The position numbers and the translations under genes were made by a program. A model generated the notes under the pieces. It searched no databases. It was not told where the DNA came from and saw only the letters and a list, made by a program, of their open reading frames with translations. A stretch of DNA of 64,000 nt from Pantoea nemavictus (GTDB taxonomy: Bacteria; Pseudomonadota; Gammaproteobacteria; Enterobacterales; Enterobacteriaceae), in assembly GCF_037479095.1 (NCBI RefSeq), contig NZ_JBBGZW010000001.1:1-64000 (forward strand). Direction: 5' to 3'. This document shows, one piece after another, positions 39,105 through 49,017 of the stretch. How positions within the stretch are numbered: the stretch's first letter is position 1; every line of letters begins with the position of its first letter.

Positions 39105-40151
39105 TTACAACAGCGGCTTCTCGCCACGCTGCCACATTTTCAGAATCAACCGCTCAGCAGCCAGACTGGCGCTGTGGGTGAAGCGATCCATCATTTTACG
39201 TTTGCGGGCATAGTGCACACCCAATACGGTAAAGCGCTCCATATGCTGGATAATCAATGCGTCGCTGGTACCAATTTCATCAACAAGGCCTAAATCCAGC
39301 GCCTGAGCCCCATACCAATGCTCACCTGTCGCCACCTTATTCAAATCAAGCGAGGGGCGCATCTGGTGCACGAAGTCTTTAAATAGCTGATGGGTTTCAT
39401 TAAGGTCTTCCTGAAACTTTTCGCGCCCTTCTTCGGTGTTTTCGCCAAACAGTGTCAAGGTACGTTTGTATTGCCCAGCAGTATGCAGCTCGACATCAAT
39501 ATTATTACGCTTCAACAATCGGTTGAAGTTGGGGATCTGCGCAACGACGCCAATCGAACCAATAATGGAAAACGGCGCGGCAACAATGCGATCCGCTACG
39601 CAGGCCATCATGTAACCGCCGCTGGCAGCAACTTTATCCACCACCGCGGTCAGCTGCAGTCCGGCATCGCGCAGACGTTGCAACTGTGAAGCCGCCAGAC
39701 CGTAGCCGTGCACCACGCCGCCAGGACTTTCCAGGCGGAGCAGCACTTCATCACCCGGCGTGGCGACGGCCAATACTGCAGAGATCTCTTCACGCAACGA
39801 GGTGACTTCACTTGCATCCATGCTGCCTTTGAACTCGAGCACATAGAGCGTTGGCTTCGGCGTCTCGCTCACGCCCGCTTTGGCGTTGCGCTTATCGATC
39901 TTAGCCTTCTGCTTCTCTTCTTTTTTATGCTGCTTGAGCCATACTTTTTGCGCCTGCGGTTTCATTTTGGCGAGCTGCAAATCTTCCTTCATCTCACGAT
40001 AGTCATCGTCGAGATGCGTCAGGCGCAGTTGGCCGCCGCTGTGACGTTTGCGCAGCGCGGCGTTGAGCACAATCAGAACAATAGCTGCGATCGCCACCAC
40101 CACGGTGACGGCTTTAGCCAGAAATAATCCGTAACTGGAGAAAAAATCCAT
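39105..40151 (-). CDS. sohB: SohB, S49-family inner-membrane peptidase
   Basis: The protein has 348 residues. An N-terminal membrane anchor (about 8-28) is followed by a basic coiled stretch and an S49 (SppA-type) protease domain. The serine nucleophile is in KVAASGGYMMACVADRIV and the lysine general base in the GQYKRTLTLFGENTEEGR region. It acts on the periplasmic side; it was found as a multicopy suppressor of a DegP mutant. Its length and start agree with the family. Confidence 0.94.
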   Translation of the reverse strand: MDFFSSYGLFLAKAVTVVVAIAAIVLIVLNAALRKRHSGGQLRLTHLDDDYREMKEDLQLAKMKPQAQKVWLKQHKKEEKQKAKIDKRNAKAGVSETPKPTLYVLEFKGSMDASEVTSLREEISAVLAVATPGDEVLLRLESPGGVVHGYGLAASQLQRLRDAGLQLTAVVDKVAASGGYMMACVADRIVAAPFSIIGSIGVVAQIPNFNRLLKRNNIDVELHTAGQYKRTLTLFGENTEEGREKFQEDLNETHQLFKDFVHQMRPSLDLNKVATGEHWYGAQALDLGLVDEIGTSDALIIQHMERFTVLGVHYARKRKMMDRFTHSASLAAERLILKMWQRGEKPLL

Positions 40152-40324
40152 TCTGCCGCCTTATTAAACAGTAAATTACAACAGATTTAAGTTTACCCGC
40201 TTTAAACGTTGTCGTCGCGTGAAATGCCCGCAGGCGGCACAGAATGCGAGCCTGAGCGATTGCACCGGGCGGCAATTTAAGGCATAAAGCCAAAAACCTT
40301 CTGACCTGAGCAAAGGACATCGCT

Positions 40325-41089
40325 GTGCATTATCAACCGAAAAGCGATCTGCTGGAAAATCGCATTATCCTCGTCACTGGCGCTTCCGACGGCATTGGCC
40401 GTGAAGCGGCGCTGACTTATGCGCGTTATGGCGCGCGCGTCATTCTGTTGGGACGCAATCCGCAGACGCTGCAGCAAACCGAACAGGCCATTAATCAATT
40501 GAATAAGCAGCCTGCTGCCTCACTGTTATTGGATTTTGCCGACGCCACGCCTGCAAGCTGTCAGCAGTTGGCCGAACAGGTCGCTGCGTTGGTACCGCGC
40601 CTGGATGGCGTGCTGCACAATGCCGGCATTCTCGGTGAGATTGTGCCGCTGGAGGAGCTTGATCCTCAAATCTGGCGTGATGTGATGCAGATTAACCTTG
40701 ATGCCACCTTCTATTTAACCCAGGCGCTGCTGCCGCTGCTGTTGAAATCGGATGCAGGTTCGCTGGTCTTTACCACGTCAAGCGTGGGTCGCACTGGACG
40801 TGCTGGCTGGGGCGCTTATGCGGTTTCAAAATTTGCGACTGAAGGCATGATGCAGGTGTTGGCCGATGAATATAAAAATCGTCATCTGCGAGTCAACTGC
40901 ATTAATCCTGGCGGCACACGCACCAAAATGCGCGCCAGTGCCTTCCCGGAAGAGGATGCGAACTTGCTTAAAACACCGGCTGATTTAATGCCGTTGTATC
41001 TCTATTTAATGGGCGGCGACAGTCGTCGTAAAACGGGCACCAGCTTTGATGCGCAGCCGGGACGCAAAGCGGGGCCGGCAACCGCATGA
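40325..41089 (+). CDS. yciK: YciK, short-chain dehydrogenase
   Basis: The protein has 254 residues. It starts with GTG at 40325, with AAGGA eight bases before it and the family N-terminus MHYQPKSDLL. Rossmann motif TGASDGIG, structural NAG in LHNAGILG, and catalytic Ser-Tyr-Lys with GAYAVSKFATEG are present. The physiological substrate is unknown. The gene overlaps btuR by four bases (ATGA), so the two are co-translated. Confidence 0.93.
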   Translation: MHYQPKSDLLENRIILVTGASDGIGREAALTYARYGARVILLGRNPQTLQQTEQAINQLNKQPAASLLLDFADATPASCQQLAEQVAALVPRLDGVLHNAGILGEIVPLEELDPQIWRDVMQINLDATFYLTQALLPLLLKSDAGSLVFTTSSVGRTGRAGWGAYAVSKFATEGMMQVLADEYKNRHLRVNCINPGGTRTKMRASAFPEEDANLLKTPADLMPLYLYLMGGDSRRKTGTSFDAQPGRKAGPATA

Positions 41090-41673
41090 GCGATCGCCAT
41101 CAGCAGCGCCAGCAACGCCTCAAAGAACAGGTGGATGCCCGTATCGCCGCCGCCACCGAGACGCGCGGCATATTGATGGTGTTCACCGGCAACGGTAAAG
41201 GTAAAACTACCGCCGCCTTTGGCACCGCACTGCGCGCCTGCGGGCACGGTAAAAAAGTGGCGGCGGTACAGTTTATTAAAGGCGAATGGCCAAATGGAGA
41301 ACGCAACTTACTGGAGCAGCACGGCGTCGAGTTTCAGGTGATGTCCACCGGGTTTACCTGGGATACGCAAAACCGCGAGACCGACACTGCCGCTTGCCAG
41401 CTGGTGTGGCAGCAGGCGCGACGCATGTTAGCGGATGAAAGCATCGATCTGGTGATCCTCGATGAAATCACCTACATGGTGAGCATGGATTATCTGGATT
41501 TAGATGAATTGGTGCAGGCGCTAGCACAACGTCCCGCGCAGCAGAGCGTGATTGTAACTGGTCGTGGTTGCCATCGTAGATTGCTGGATCTGGCGGATAC
41601 TGTGACGGAAATACGTCCGGTGAAACATGCGTTTGATGCGGGAATTCAGGCACAGCAAGGAATTGATTGGTAA
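41086..41673 (+). CDS. btuR: BtuR (CobA/CobO), corrinoid adenosyltransferase
   Basis: The protein has 195 residues with a P-loop (GNGKGKTTAAFGTALRACG) of the reversed type that binds ATP. It attaches the 5'-deoxyadenosyl group to Co(I) corrinoids in cobalamin salvage. Conserved EITYMVSMDYLDLDEL and VIVTGRGCHRRLLDLAD follow. It is coupled to yciK. No cobalamin riboswitch is visible. Confidence 0.95.
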   Translation: MSDRHQQRQQRLKEQVDARIAAATETRGILMVFTGNGKGKTTAAFGTALRACGHGKKVAAVQFIKGEWPNGERNLLEQHGVEFQVMSTGFTWDTQNRETDTAACQLVWQQARRMLADESIDLVILDEITYMVSMDYLDLDELVQALAQRPAQQSVIVTGRGCHRRLLDLADTVTEIRPVKHAFDAGIQAQQGIDW

Positions 41674-41710
41674 TAGGCTGACGCCGCAGAACGCGGCGTC
41701 AGTCATCGCA

Positions 41711-42586
41711 TCAGGAACCGCGTTTAGTAGTATTGCGACGCGGATTGTTACTCACCACACCGTGACGTTTTACCGCACGACGAATCTGGTTAGCCTTGGT
41801 GCGACGACGATCTTTCTCAACCGCCACTTTGGTCACGGTCTCTTCCGGCATACTGACTAAAGTACGCAAATAGTTTACCGCCGGTAACTCCATCTCTATC
41901 CAGCCGCCGCGTGGCAGGCCTTTCGGCAATTGGATGTCACCGTAGCGCACACGCATCAGGCGGCTCACCTGCACGCCAACCGCTTCCCACAGACGACGCA
42001 CTTCGCGGTTGCGTCCTTCCGTCAGCGTCACGTTATACCACTGGTTGATACCTTCACCGCCAGCAAACTTGATCGTTTTAAAGGAAGCTGGACCATCTTC
42101 CAACTGCACGCCTTTACTCAGCTGACGGATTTTGTCGTCATCCACTTCACCAAACACACGCACCGCATATTCACGCTCAACTTCGCGGCTTGGATGCATC
42201 AGGCGATTGGCCAGTTCACCATCGGTGGTGAACAGCATCAGGCCGCAGGTATTCACATCCAGACGACCAACGGCAATCCAGCGTGAACCACGCAGACGCG
42301 GCAGACGATCAAAGACGGTTGGACGCCCTTCTGGATCGTTGCGTGTGCAGAGTTCACCCTCCGGTTTGTAATACGCCAACACGCGGCACACTTCGGTCGC
42401 CGATTCAGCGATGGAAACCAGATGACCATCAATACGGATTTTCAGTGATTTATCACTTTCGATGCGATCGCCAAGCGTCGCCAGTTTGCCGTCAACGCTA
42501 ACGCGCCCGGCTGAAATCATGGTTTCGATTTCGCGACGCGAACCGTGACCGGCGCGCGCTAAAACTTTCTGTAATTTTTCGCTCAT
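41711..42586 (-). CDS. rluB: RluB, 23S rRNA pseudouridine(2605) synthase
   Basis: The protein has 291 residues. An N-terminal S4 RNA-binding domain (about 1-60) is followed by a RsuA/RluB/E/F-type synthase with the catalytic aspartate in [18 protein letters not shown] lysine/arginine-rich tail ends it. I chose the ATG at 42586 because it opens [19 protein letters not shown] as in E. coli; upstream in-frame codons are not similar. It modifies one 23S rRNA base late in assembly. Confidence 0.95.
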   Translation of the reverse strand: MSEKLQKVLARAGHGSRREIETMISAGRVSVDGKLATLGDRIESDKSLKIRIDGHLVSIAESATEVCRVLAYYKPEGELCTRNDPEGRPTVFDRLPRLRGSRWIAVGRLDVNTCGLMLFTTDGELANRLMHPSREVEREYAVRVFGEVDDDKIRQLSKGVQLEDGPASFKTIKFAGGEGINQWYNVTLTEGRNREVRRLWEAVGVQVSRLMRVRYGDIQLPKGLPRGGWIEMELPAVNYLRTLVSMPEETVTKVAVEKDRRRTKANQIRRAVKRHGVVSNNPRRNTTKRGS

Positions 42587-43403
42587 GGAGCCTCGTTGTC
42601 GCCTTCCCAGGCGTCGTGGTAAGAAGAGGTGCGATACAGGGATTACCAATTCCCATATCAGAATCTGTTACCGCTGTGCATCGCTTATGCAATCTCAGGC
42701 GGCCCGCGATTTTACACTAACGCAAGTTTTGTTAACACCTTTTCCTTTGCTGCCGATAATAGTTGGCCTGACAAAAACGCCCCTTGCCGTGCCAGTGGAT
42801 GAAACATTCAGCAGATTGATAGATCTCCTCCATTGCTATCCCGCGCATCGCCGCCAAGTGTCTGAATTATTTTCATTTGCTCCTAACCTTCTGTGCCCTA
42901 TAAATGCATCAATATTAGCTGCATGATACATTAGCGTCATGCAAGACTAAGTGGATAGCAGAGCTCGCCACGCTTCTGGAATACTACAAACGTTAAATCC
43001 AGATAAAAACAACAAAACAGCACAAAACTCCAAATAACAGACTTAAATGGGTTTCAATCTAATATCAAATCTAAATTTATAGCGTATTGGCTCTAAAGGT
43101 TGGATTAAGTCTGTATTTTTGTATTTATTGATTAAGATTAAATTTGATGAATTGTTCTGATAAAAAAACTGTGTAAAATTTAAGCCTGAAATCCAGTGTG
43201 TCGCATTTATAAAAAATCTTACGCTTACGAATCACCTTCGTTTTGATAACAAGTCATTAACGAACACTGTGTAATTTCACTGATAATATAAACCGGCGCG
43301 TGCGGGAATTAACGCGTTTATTCATTTATGGAATGAATTTAATTCGCATGTCGAAAGTCTTCACCAGGGATTTTAGTGACATGCTTTAATGAAGATCACT
43401 GCC
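42587..43403. other. 800-bp AT-rich region without a recognised gene
   Basis: This lies where E. coli has yciQ. No frame has both a start signal and a recognisable product. The right half (42960-43350) is strongly AT-rich. TTGTTC (43153-43158), 16 bp, TAAAAT (43175-43180) is a possible promoter for the lipoprotein gene that follows, leaving a leader of more than 200 nt. The low GC suggests acquired DNA. Confidence 0.5.
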
Positions 43404-44060
43404 ATGAAAACCTCTCTGCTTTGGCCTGCGCTTGCGGCGCTGGCACTGAGCGGTTGTTCTGTGGGCCATACTGAGTACAGCCGTACTGCGATGCAACACG
43501 TTGATATGAGCGTGACAGGCATCCCGACTGTATTAGGTTTGGGCATCCTCGGCACAACCATTCCTCTGACGCCAGAATATAGTCTGACAGCGGCTCACGT
43601 AGCGAAAACCGCCGTTCAACGCGTGAAGGCTTATCACCCTTATTGCGACGTCGCGATTATCTATCATAAAAACAGTCCGGAAACGCTGGCTAAATTCCGC
43701 AGCGGCGCTGTGGGCGAACCGATTAAGATGTACGGTTATAGCTTTATTTCCGCCATGCCGGTGGAATCGAGCGGCGTTAATTTGGCGCGCACGGCTATCA
43801 CCAATAAGTGGAATAAAAAACCCTGCATGGCAATGGCATCCAATGCGGGCGTAGTGCAAGGTATGTCAGGTGGTGCGGTATATAATGCTGACCAAACTAT
43901 TGGTGGTGTTATTGTCGGTTACAGTCACGAAATTTCAAATGTGCGCAGTAAGAAAGTCATCTTAAAAGATGTCTCTCTGTATATTCCGTACGGAGATTTC
44001 AAAACATGGCTGCAATCAAATATCGGTCAGACGCTGAACGCCACGCCTGACCATGCATGA
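43404..44060 (+). CDS. trypsin-fold serine protease-like lipoprotein
   Basis: The protein has 218 residues. I chose ATG 43404 because it gives a compact lipoprotein signal MKTSLLWPALAALALSGC with lipid on Cys18; an ATG at 43389 is the alternative. The mature part looks like a chymotrypsin-fold protease: His65 in LTAAHVAK, Asp82 in YCDVAIIYH and Ser155 in QGMSGGAVYN fit the triad order and spacing. Cysteines are few. The target is unknown. Low-GC flanks and a place where E. coli has yciQ suggest acquisition. Protease identity is inferred from motifs, not tested. Confidence 0.65.
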   Translation: MKTSLLWPALAALALSGCSVGHTEYSRTAMQHVDMSVTGIPTVLGLGILGTTIPLTPEYSLTAAHVAKTAVQRVKAYHPYCDVAIIYHKNSPETLAKFRSGAVGEPIKMYGYSFISAMPVESSGVNLARTAITNKWNKKPCMAMASNAGVVQGMSGGAVYNADQTIGGVIVGYSHEISNVRSKKVILKDVSLYIPYGDFKTWLQSNIGQTLNATPDHA

Positions 44061-44681
44061 TTACTGGAACGGGCGCGTGTCACCGACGCCTTCACGCACT
44101 ACTACCGGCGCATCGCTGGTGAGATCGATCACCGTAGTCGGCTGCTGTCCTAGCGTGCCACCATCGATGATCAGATCCACCAGCTTGCCAATGCTGTATT
44201 GAATCTCTTCGGGATCGGACTCCGTAAAGTCGTTGCCCGGCAACATCAGTGAAGTCGACATCATCGGCTCATTCAAACGCTCCAGCAGCGCTAGCGCGAC
44301 AGGATTTGATGGCACGCGCAGCCCGATGGTTTTACGTTTGTCATTCATCAATCGACGCGGCACCTCTTTTGTCGCCTTCAAAATGAAGGTGTAGTTGCCT
44401 GGCGTATTGTTTTTCAGGATACGAAACGCAGAGTTATCCACCTGCGCATAAGTCGACAGTTCTGACAGATCGCGACACATCAACGTAAAGTTGTGATTAC
44501 CATCCAGTTGGCGAATACGACAAATGCGCTCCATGGCATTTTTCTCTTCCAGCCGACAGCCCAGCGCGTAGCCAGAATCGGTTGGATACACAATCACGCT
44601 GCCTTTGTTCAGATAATCGACCGCCTGATTAACCAGGCGCGGCTGCGGATTGTCGGGATGAATGTGAAAGTATTGACTCAT
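44061..44681 (-). CDS. yciO: YciO, YrdC/Sua5-family protein
   Basis: The protein has 206 residues with a YrdC domain (about 14-195). Motif SVIVYPTDSGYALGCRLEEKNA-type start and KRKTIGLRVPSNPVALALL follow, with a C-terminal PTTVIDLTSDAPVVVREGVG. YrdC/Sua5 relatives make threonylcarbamoyl-AMP for tRNA t6A; YciO itself has an uncertain role and may bind RNA. It lies 12 bases downstream of rnm, so the two are likely co-transcribed. Confidence 0.94.
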   Translation of the reverse strand: MSQYFHIHPDNPQPRLVNQAVDYLNKGSVIVYPTDSGYALGCRLEEKNAMERICRIRQLDGNHNFTLMCRDLSELSTYAQVDNSAFRILKNNTPGNYTFILKATKEVPRRLMNDKRKTIGLRVPSNPVALALLERLNEPMMSTSLMLPGNDFTESDPEEIQYSIGKLVDLIIDGGTLGQQPTTVIDLTSDAPVVVREGVGDTRPFQ

Positions 44682-44693
44682 AAAAACCTCATA

Positions 44694-45578
44694 TCACCTG
44701 TCTGCAACAGCAACGCTGGGCGCCAACTCCGGGAACCGTTCCCAAACCGGCTCTACGCCACCCGGTAGCCATAATTTACGTCCCAGCTCTATCCACGGAC
44801 AAGGTTGGTGAAAATCTGATCCTTGCGACCCTGCTAACTGATTATCGCGCGCATAGGTTGCCAACTGCGTGCGCTCGTTCGGCGCTTGCTGGCACTGCGC
44901 GACTTCCATCGCATCACCGCCCACTTCAGCAAAATGCGCAATCAGCCGCTTTAACCATTTCGCCGACAAGCCATAACGACCAGGGTGCGCTAAAACGGCA
45001 TAGCCGCCAGAATGATGAATGGCATCAATGGCTTGTTTAATTGTACACCATTGCGGAGGCACGTAGCCGGTTTTCCCGCGCGCCAGATAATTCTTGAAGA
45101 CCTGCGCCATATTGTCGGCTTTGCCGATTTCTACCAGATAACGGGCAAAATGGCCGCGAGTAATCAGGCCACCCTGCGCCAAACGCTGCGCGCCAGTCAG
45201 CGCATCGGAAATACGCGCGCGCTCAAGGCGTTCGGCAATCTGCTGTGCACGGTCGAGGCGACACTGATGCTGATGCGCAAGAAATGCTGTCAGCGCGGGG
45301 TGCTGGCAATCCACATTCAGCCCCACAATATGGATTTCGTGATTTTCCCATAAGGTGGAGGCTTCTAAACCGGCCAGCACGCGGATTGGCAGATCCTGGG
45401 TCACTGCCGCTGCCTGCGCCTCTGCTACCCCCGCCACCGTGTCGTGATCGGTAATAGCCAGCACACCGACTTTCATTTCAACCGCACGTTGCACCAGCGC
45501 GGTAGGCGTCAATAGGCCGTCTGAAGCCAACGTGTGGCTATGTAAATCGTAAAGGGGAAAACGAGCAATGTCTGACAA
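44694..45578 (-). CDS. rnm: RNase AM (TrpH), PHP-domain 5'-3' exoribonuclease / phosphatase
   Basis: The protein has 294 residues with a PHP domain starting YDLHSHTLASDGLLTP and continuing ITDHDTVAG and HPGRYG, providing the metal-binding His and Asp residues. It removes short 5' extensions, as in maturation of 5S and other rRNA, and acts on pAp. It is divergent from the trp operon and next to yciO, the conserved setting. Confidence 0.95.
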   Translation of the reverse strand: MSDIARFPLYDLHSHTLASDGLLTPTALVQRAVEMKVGVLAITDHDTVAGVAEAQAAAVTQDLPIRVLAGLEASTLWENHEIHIVGLNVDCQHPALTAFLAHQHQCRLDRAQQIAERLERARISDALTGAQRLAQGGLITRGHFARYLVEIGKADNMAQVFKNYLARGKTGYVPPQWCTIKQAIDAIHHSGGYAVLAHPGRYGLSAKWLKRLIAHFAEVGGDAMEVAQCQQAPNERTQLATYARDNQLAGSQGSDFHQPCPWIELGRKLWLPGGVEPVWERFPELAPSVAVADR

Positions 45579-45645
45579 GAGAACTCCAGCAACGGCATAA
45601 ACTGGCAGGCATGATAACGATTTTGCCTTGGGCTGAAAAAGGGTA

Positions 45646-45680
45646 TTGACTTTTTTCGCCCGAACCAGTTAACTAGTACA
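45646..45680 (+). promoter_or_regulatory. trp promoter with overlapping TrpR operator
   Basis: TTGACT (45646-45651), 17 bp, TTAACT (45669-45674). The 20 bases at 45661-45680 match the E. coli trp operator apart from about two bases (CGAACCAGTTAACTAGTACA), so TrpR with tryptophan would cover the -10. Confidence 0.9.
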
Positions 45681-45708
45681 CAAGTTCACACGTAACGGGT
45701 ATTTAATC

Positions 45709-45792
45709 ATGGCTATTTTGGGTACGCATTTAACTGGTTGGTGGCGCGATGATCCCTTTAACGGGCGACGTCGTCGTGCACAACTTGCGTAA
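45709..45792 (+). CDS. trpL: TrpL, trp operon leader peptide
   Basis: The 27-residue peptide reads MAILGTHLTGWWRDDPF and then a basic tail. Two tandem TGG codons (residues 11 and 12) sense charged tRNA-Trp. It is longer than the 14-residue E. coli leader. GGGT is the only ribosome site nearby. Stalling at the Trp codons would favour the antiterminator; free translation lets the attenuator at 45811 form. Confidence 0.9.
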   Translation: MAILGTHLTGWWRDDPFNGRRRRAQLA

Positions 45793-45810
45793 CCGCTGTG
45801 CAGATACCTG

Positions 45811-45837
45811 AGCCCGCCACCGAGCGGGCTTTTTTTT
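45811..45837 (+). terminator. trp attenuator terminator
   Basis: AGCCCGC and GCGGGCT form a 7-bp stem with a CACCGA loop, followed by seven T. It lies 18 bases beyond the trpL stop, before trpE. Confidence 0.9.
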
Positions 45838-45860
45838 GAGCGAAATTCAGAGAATCCATT

Positions 45861-47423
45861 ATGGCTATTGCGAAACCTACATTGAAGTTGATAACCGGTA
45901 CCGCGCCCTACCGCGAAGATCCGGCCGCAGTGTTTCATCAGTTATGCGGCGCACGTCCAGCAACTCTGCTGCTTGAATCTGCGGATATCGACAGCAAACA
46001 AAACCTGAAAAGTCTGCTCATCGTCGATAGCGCGCTGCGCGTCAGTGCGCTGGGCAATGTCGTTACCCTCAAAGCGTTATCCGAAAATGGTCGCGCTATC
46101 TTGCCGCTGCTGGATGAAGCGCTGCCATCTGACGTACGTATTGAAGTACGTCCTGATGGCCGCGAGCTGCATTTCACTCAGCCACAGGGTCTACAAGATG
46201 AAGATTCACGCCTGAAAGCACTCTCAGTATTTGATGCCCTGCGCCTGATTCCGCAACTGGTTAACAGCCCAGAAGAAGAGCGCGAAGCGATGTTGCTGGG
46301 TGGCCTTTTTGCCTATGACTTAGTGGCGGGATTTGAAGATCTGCCAGAACTGCGCAACGAACAGCGCTGCCCGGATTACTGCTTCTATCTGGCTGAAACC
46401 TTATTGGTGATCGACCACCAGCAGCGCAGCGCGCGCCTGCAGGCCAGTTTGTTCACTCCATCTACCAGCGAGTTCCAGCGTCTGCAAGGCCGCATTGAAC
46501 AACTGCGCGGTCAAATGACCCAGGCGGCGCCCGCACTGCCCGTTCAGCGCGTGGAGCAGATGGCGCTGAGCACCAGCCAGAGCGACGAAGAGTATTGCAG
46601 CGTAGTGCGTGAGATGCAGGAAGCGATTCGCATCGGTGAAATCTTCCAGGTGGTACCTTCACGTCGCTTCTCGCTGCCGTGCCCTTCACCATTGGCCGCA
46701 TATGACACGCTGAAAAACAGCAACCCGAGTCCTTACATGTTCTTTATGCAGGACCAGGATTTCGCCCTGTTTGGCGCGTCGCCGGAAAGCTCGCTGAAAT
46801 ATGACGCTACCTCGCGTCAGATTGAGATCTACCCGATTGCCGGTACGCGCCCTCGCGGTCGCCATGCCGATGGATCGCTGGACCGCGATCTCGACAGCCG
46901 TATCGAACTTGAAATGCGTACTGACCATAAAGAGATGGCGGAGCACCTAATGCTGGTCGATTTAGCGCGCAACGATTTGGCACGCATCTGTGTACCCGGT
47001 AGCCGCTACGTTGCTGATCTGACGAAGGTTGACCGCTACTCGTTTGTGATGCATTTGGTGTCACGCGTGGTGGGCACGCTGCGTGAAGACCTCGATGTGC
47101 TGCATGCCTATCGCGCCTGCATGAACATGGGTACGCTGAGCGGCGCGCCGAAAGTGCGCGCAATGCAGCTAATCGCCGAGAAAGAAGGCACACGTCGCGG
47201 CAGCTACGGCGGCGCCGTGGGTTACTTCACGGCCAACGGCGACCTCGATACCTGCATCGTGATCCGTTCCGCCTGGGTCGAAGACGGCGTGGCTACCGTG
47301 CAAGCCGGTGCCGGTGTGGTACTCGATTCTCAGCCTCAGGCCGAAGCGGACGAGAGCCGCAACAAAGCGCGTGCGGTATTACGTGCCATCGCAACAGCCC
47401 ATCACTGCAAGGAGATTTTCTGA
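45861..47423 (+). CDS. trpE: TrpE, anthranilate synthase component I
   Basis: The protein has 520 residues. It makes anthranilate from chorismate with ammonia or glutamine (with TrpG). The N-terminal [13 protein letters not shown] holds the tryptophan feedback site. The chorismate-binding C-terminal half has [44 protein letters not shown] and [11 protein letters not shown]. The TGA stop overlaps the trpG ATG by one base. Confidence 0.97.
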   Translation: MAIAKPTLKLITGTAPYREDPAAVFHQLCGARPATLLLESADIDSKQNLKSLLIVDSALRVSALGNVVTLKALSENGRAILPLLDEALPSDVRIEVRPDGRELHFTQPQGLQDEDSRLKALSVFDALRLIPQLVNSPEEEREAMLLGGLFAYDLVAGFEDLPELRNEQRCPDYCFYLAETLLVIDHQQRSARLQASLFTPSTSEFQRLQGRIEQLRGQMTQAAPALPVQRVEQMALSTSQSDEEYCSVVREMQEAIRIGEIFQVVPSRRFSLPCPSPLAAYDTLKNSNPSPYMFFMQDQDFALFGASPESSLKYDATSRQIEIYPIAGTRPRGRHADGSLDRDLDSRIELEMRTDHKEMAEHLMLVDLARNDLARICVPGSRYVADLTKVDRYSFVMHLVSRVVGTLREDLDVLHAYRACMNMGTLSGAPKVRAMQLIAEKEGTRRGSYGGAVGYFTANGDLDTCIVIRSAWVEDGVATVQAGAGVVLDSQPQAEADESRNKARAVLRAIATAHHCKEIF

Positions 47424-48004
47424 TGGCCGATATCCTGCTGCTCGATAACATCGACTCCTTTACTTATAACCTCGTTGATCAGCTGCGTACCTTCGGCCAT
47501 AACGTGGTGATTTACCGCAACAATGTGCCCGCTGACGTACTGATCGAACGCCTGCAGCAGATGGAAAATCCGATTCTGATGCTGTCGCCAGGTCCGGGCG
47601 CCCCGAAAGATGCCGGTTGCATGCCCGACCTGCTGCAAGCGCTGCGCGGTCGTCTGCCGATTATCGGTATTTGTCTCGGTCATCAGGCAATCGTTGAAGC
47701 TTATGGCGGTCATGTTGGCCAGGCTGGCGAAATCCTGCACGGAAAAGCGTCTTCTATTACTCATGACGGCGAAGGCATGTTTGCCGGACTCAGCAATCCG
47801 CTGCCAGTGGCACGCTATCACTCGCTGGTAGGCAGTAATACGCCCGCAGAGTTAACCGTTAACGCCAGCTACAACGGCATGGTGATGGCCGTACGCCATG
47901 ATGCCGACCGGGTATGTGGCTTCCAGTTCCACCCCGAATCCATTCTCACCACTCAGGGCGCGCGTTTATTAGAACAGACGTTGGCCTGGGCGCTGGCGAA
48001 ATAA
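47423..48004 (+). CDS. trpG: TrpG, anthranilate synthase component II (glutamine amidotransferase)
   Basis: The protein has 193 residues and is a class I amidotransferase. The triad is Cys in [15 protein letters not shown] (about 84) with His and Glu in [13 protein letters not shown] (about 170-172). It supplies ammonia to TrpE. In E. coli this domain is fused to TrpD; here the gene ends with TAA and trpD follows as a separate gene, as in Serratia and related genera. It is coupled to trpE. Confidence 0.97.
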   Translation: MADILLLDNIDSFTYNLVDQLRTFGHNVVIYRNNVPADVLIERLQQMENPILMLSPGPGAPKDAGCMPDLLQALRGRLPIIGICLGHQAIVEAYGGHVGQAGEILHGKASSITHDGEGMFAGLSNPLPVARYHSLVGSNTPAELTVNASYNGMVMAVRHDADRVCGFQFHPESILTTQGARLLEQTLAWALAK

Positions 48005-48017
48005 TAGGGAGATTATG

Positions 48018-49016
48018 ATGCAAACTATTCTGGAAAAACTTTATCAATCAGAAACCCTCAGCCAGGGAGAGAGCCACCAGCTGTTTAGCGCCATTATTAA
48101 AGGCCAGTTGGAGCCGACACAGCTCGCTGCCGCGTTGATTGCCATGAAAGTGCGTGGCGAGCGTCCGGAGGAAATTGCCGGTGCCGCTTCTGCACTGCTG
48201 GAAGACGCTAAGCCGTTTCCGCGCCCGGATTACACCTTTGCCGATATCGTCGGTACCGGCGGCGACGGCAGTAATAGCATTAATATTTCCACCGCCAGCG
48301 CTTTTGTCGCGGCGACCTGCGGCTTAAAAGTGGCGAAACACGGCAACCGCAGCGTCTCGAGTAAATCGGGATCTTCCGATCTGCTGGCGGCGTTTGGCAT
48401 CAATCTGGATATGCCGGCAGAGCAAGCACGCAAGGCGCTGGACGATCTCAACGTCTGCTTCCTGTTTGCACCGCAGTATCACAGCGGTTTTCGTCACGCC
48501 ATGCCGGTACGTCAACAGCTGAAGACGCGCACGCTGTTTAACGTACTGGGTCCACTGATTAATCCCGCGCGTCCACCGCTGGCAGTGATTGGCGTATACA
48601 GCCCGGAATTGGTTTTACCGATTGCACAAACGCTGAAAGTGTTGGGTTACCAACGCGCGGCGGTGGTACACGGTGGCGGAATGGATGAAGTTGCATTGCA
48701 CAGCCCTACTCAAGTGGCAGAGCTGCGCGATGGTGAAATCACCGGATATCAGCTGACACCCGAAGACTTTGGTTTTGGTTTCCACGATAAAGAAGCGCTG
48801 GCGGGCGGCACCCCGGAAGAAAACCGTGACATTCTGACCCGTTTACTCCAGGGTAAAGGCCAGCCCGCCCATGAGCAGGCCGTTGCGGTGAACGTCGCAA
48901 TGTTGCTGAAAGTATTCGGAAATGAAGATTTGCGCGACAACGCAGAGCGTGCCATCGCTGCCATTCGCAGCGGACAGGCTTATGAGCGCGTTGTTGCTCT
49001 GGCAGCGAGAGGATGA
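48018..49016 (+). CDS. trpD: TrpD, anthranilate phosphoribosyltransferase
   Basis: The protein has 332 residues with [21 protein letters not shown] phosphoribosyl-pyrophosphate motif and [19 protein letters not shown]. It makes phosphoribosylanthranilate. AGGGAG six bases upstream favours the second ATG at 48018 ([10 protein letters not shown]); the first at 48015 is too close. It is separate from trpG. The stop is one base before the trpC start. Confidence 0.96.
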   Translation: MQTILEKLYQSETLSQGESHQLFSAIIKGQLEPTQLAAALIAMKVRGERPEEIAGAASALLEDAKPFPRPDYTFADIVGTGGDGSNSINISTASAFVAATCGLKVAKHGNRSVSSKSGSSDLLAAFGINLDMPAEQARKALDDLNVCFLFAPQYHSGFRHAMPVRQQLKTRTLFNVLGPLINPARPPLAVIGVYSPELVLPIAQTLKVLGYQRAAVVHGGGMDEVALHSPTQVAELRDGEITGYQLTPEDFGFGFHDKEALAGGTPEENRDILTRLLQGKGQPAHEQAVAVNVAMLLKVFGNEDLRDNAERAIAAIRSGQAYERVVALAARG

Positions 49017-49017
49017 G

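Noticed and set aside
42587..42926. A roughly 113-codon frame on the plus strand next to rluB
   Set aside because: It starts next to the rluB ATG region and has no Shine-Dalgarno, no domain and an odd composition; it looks like chance.
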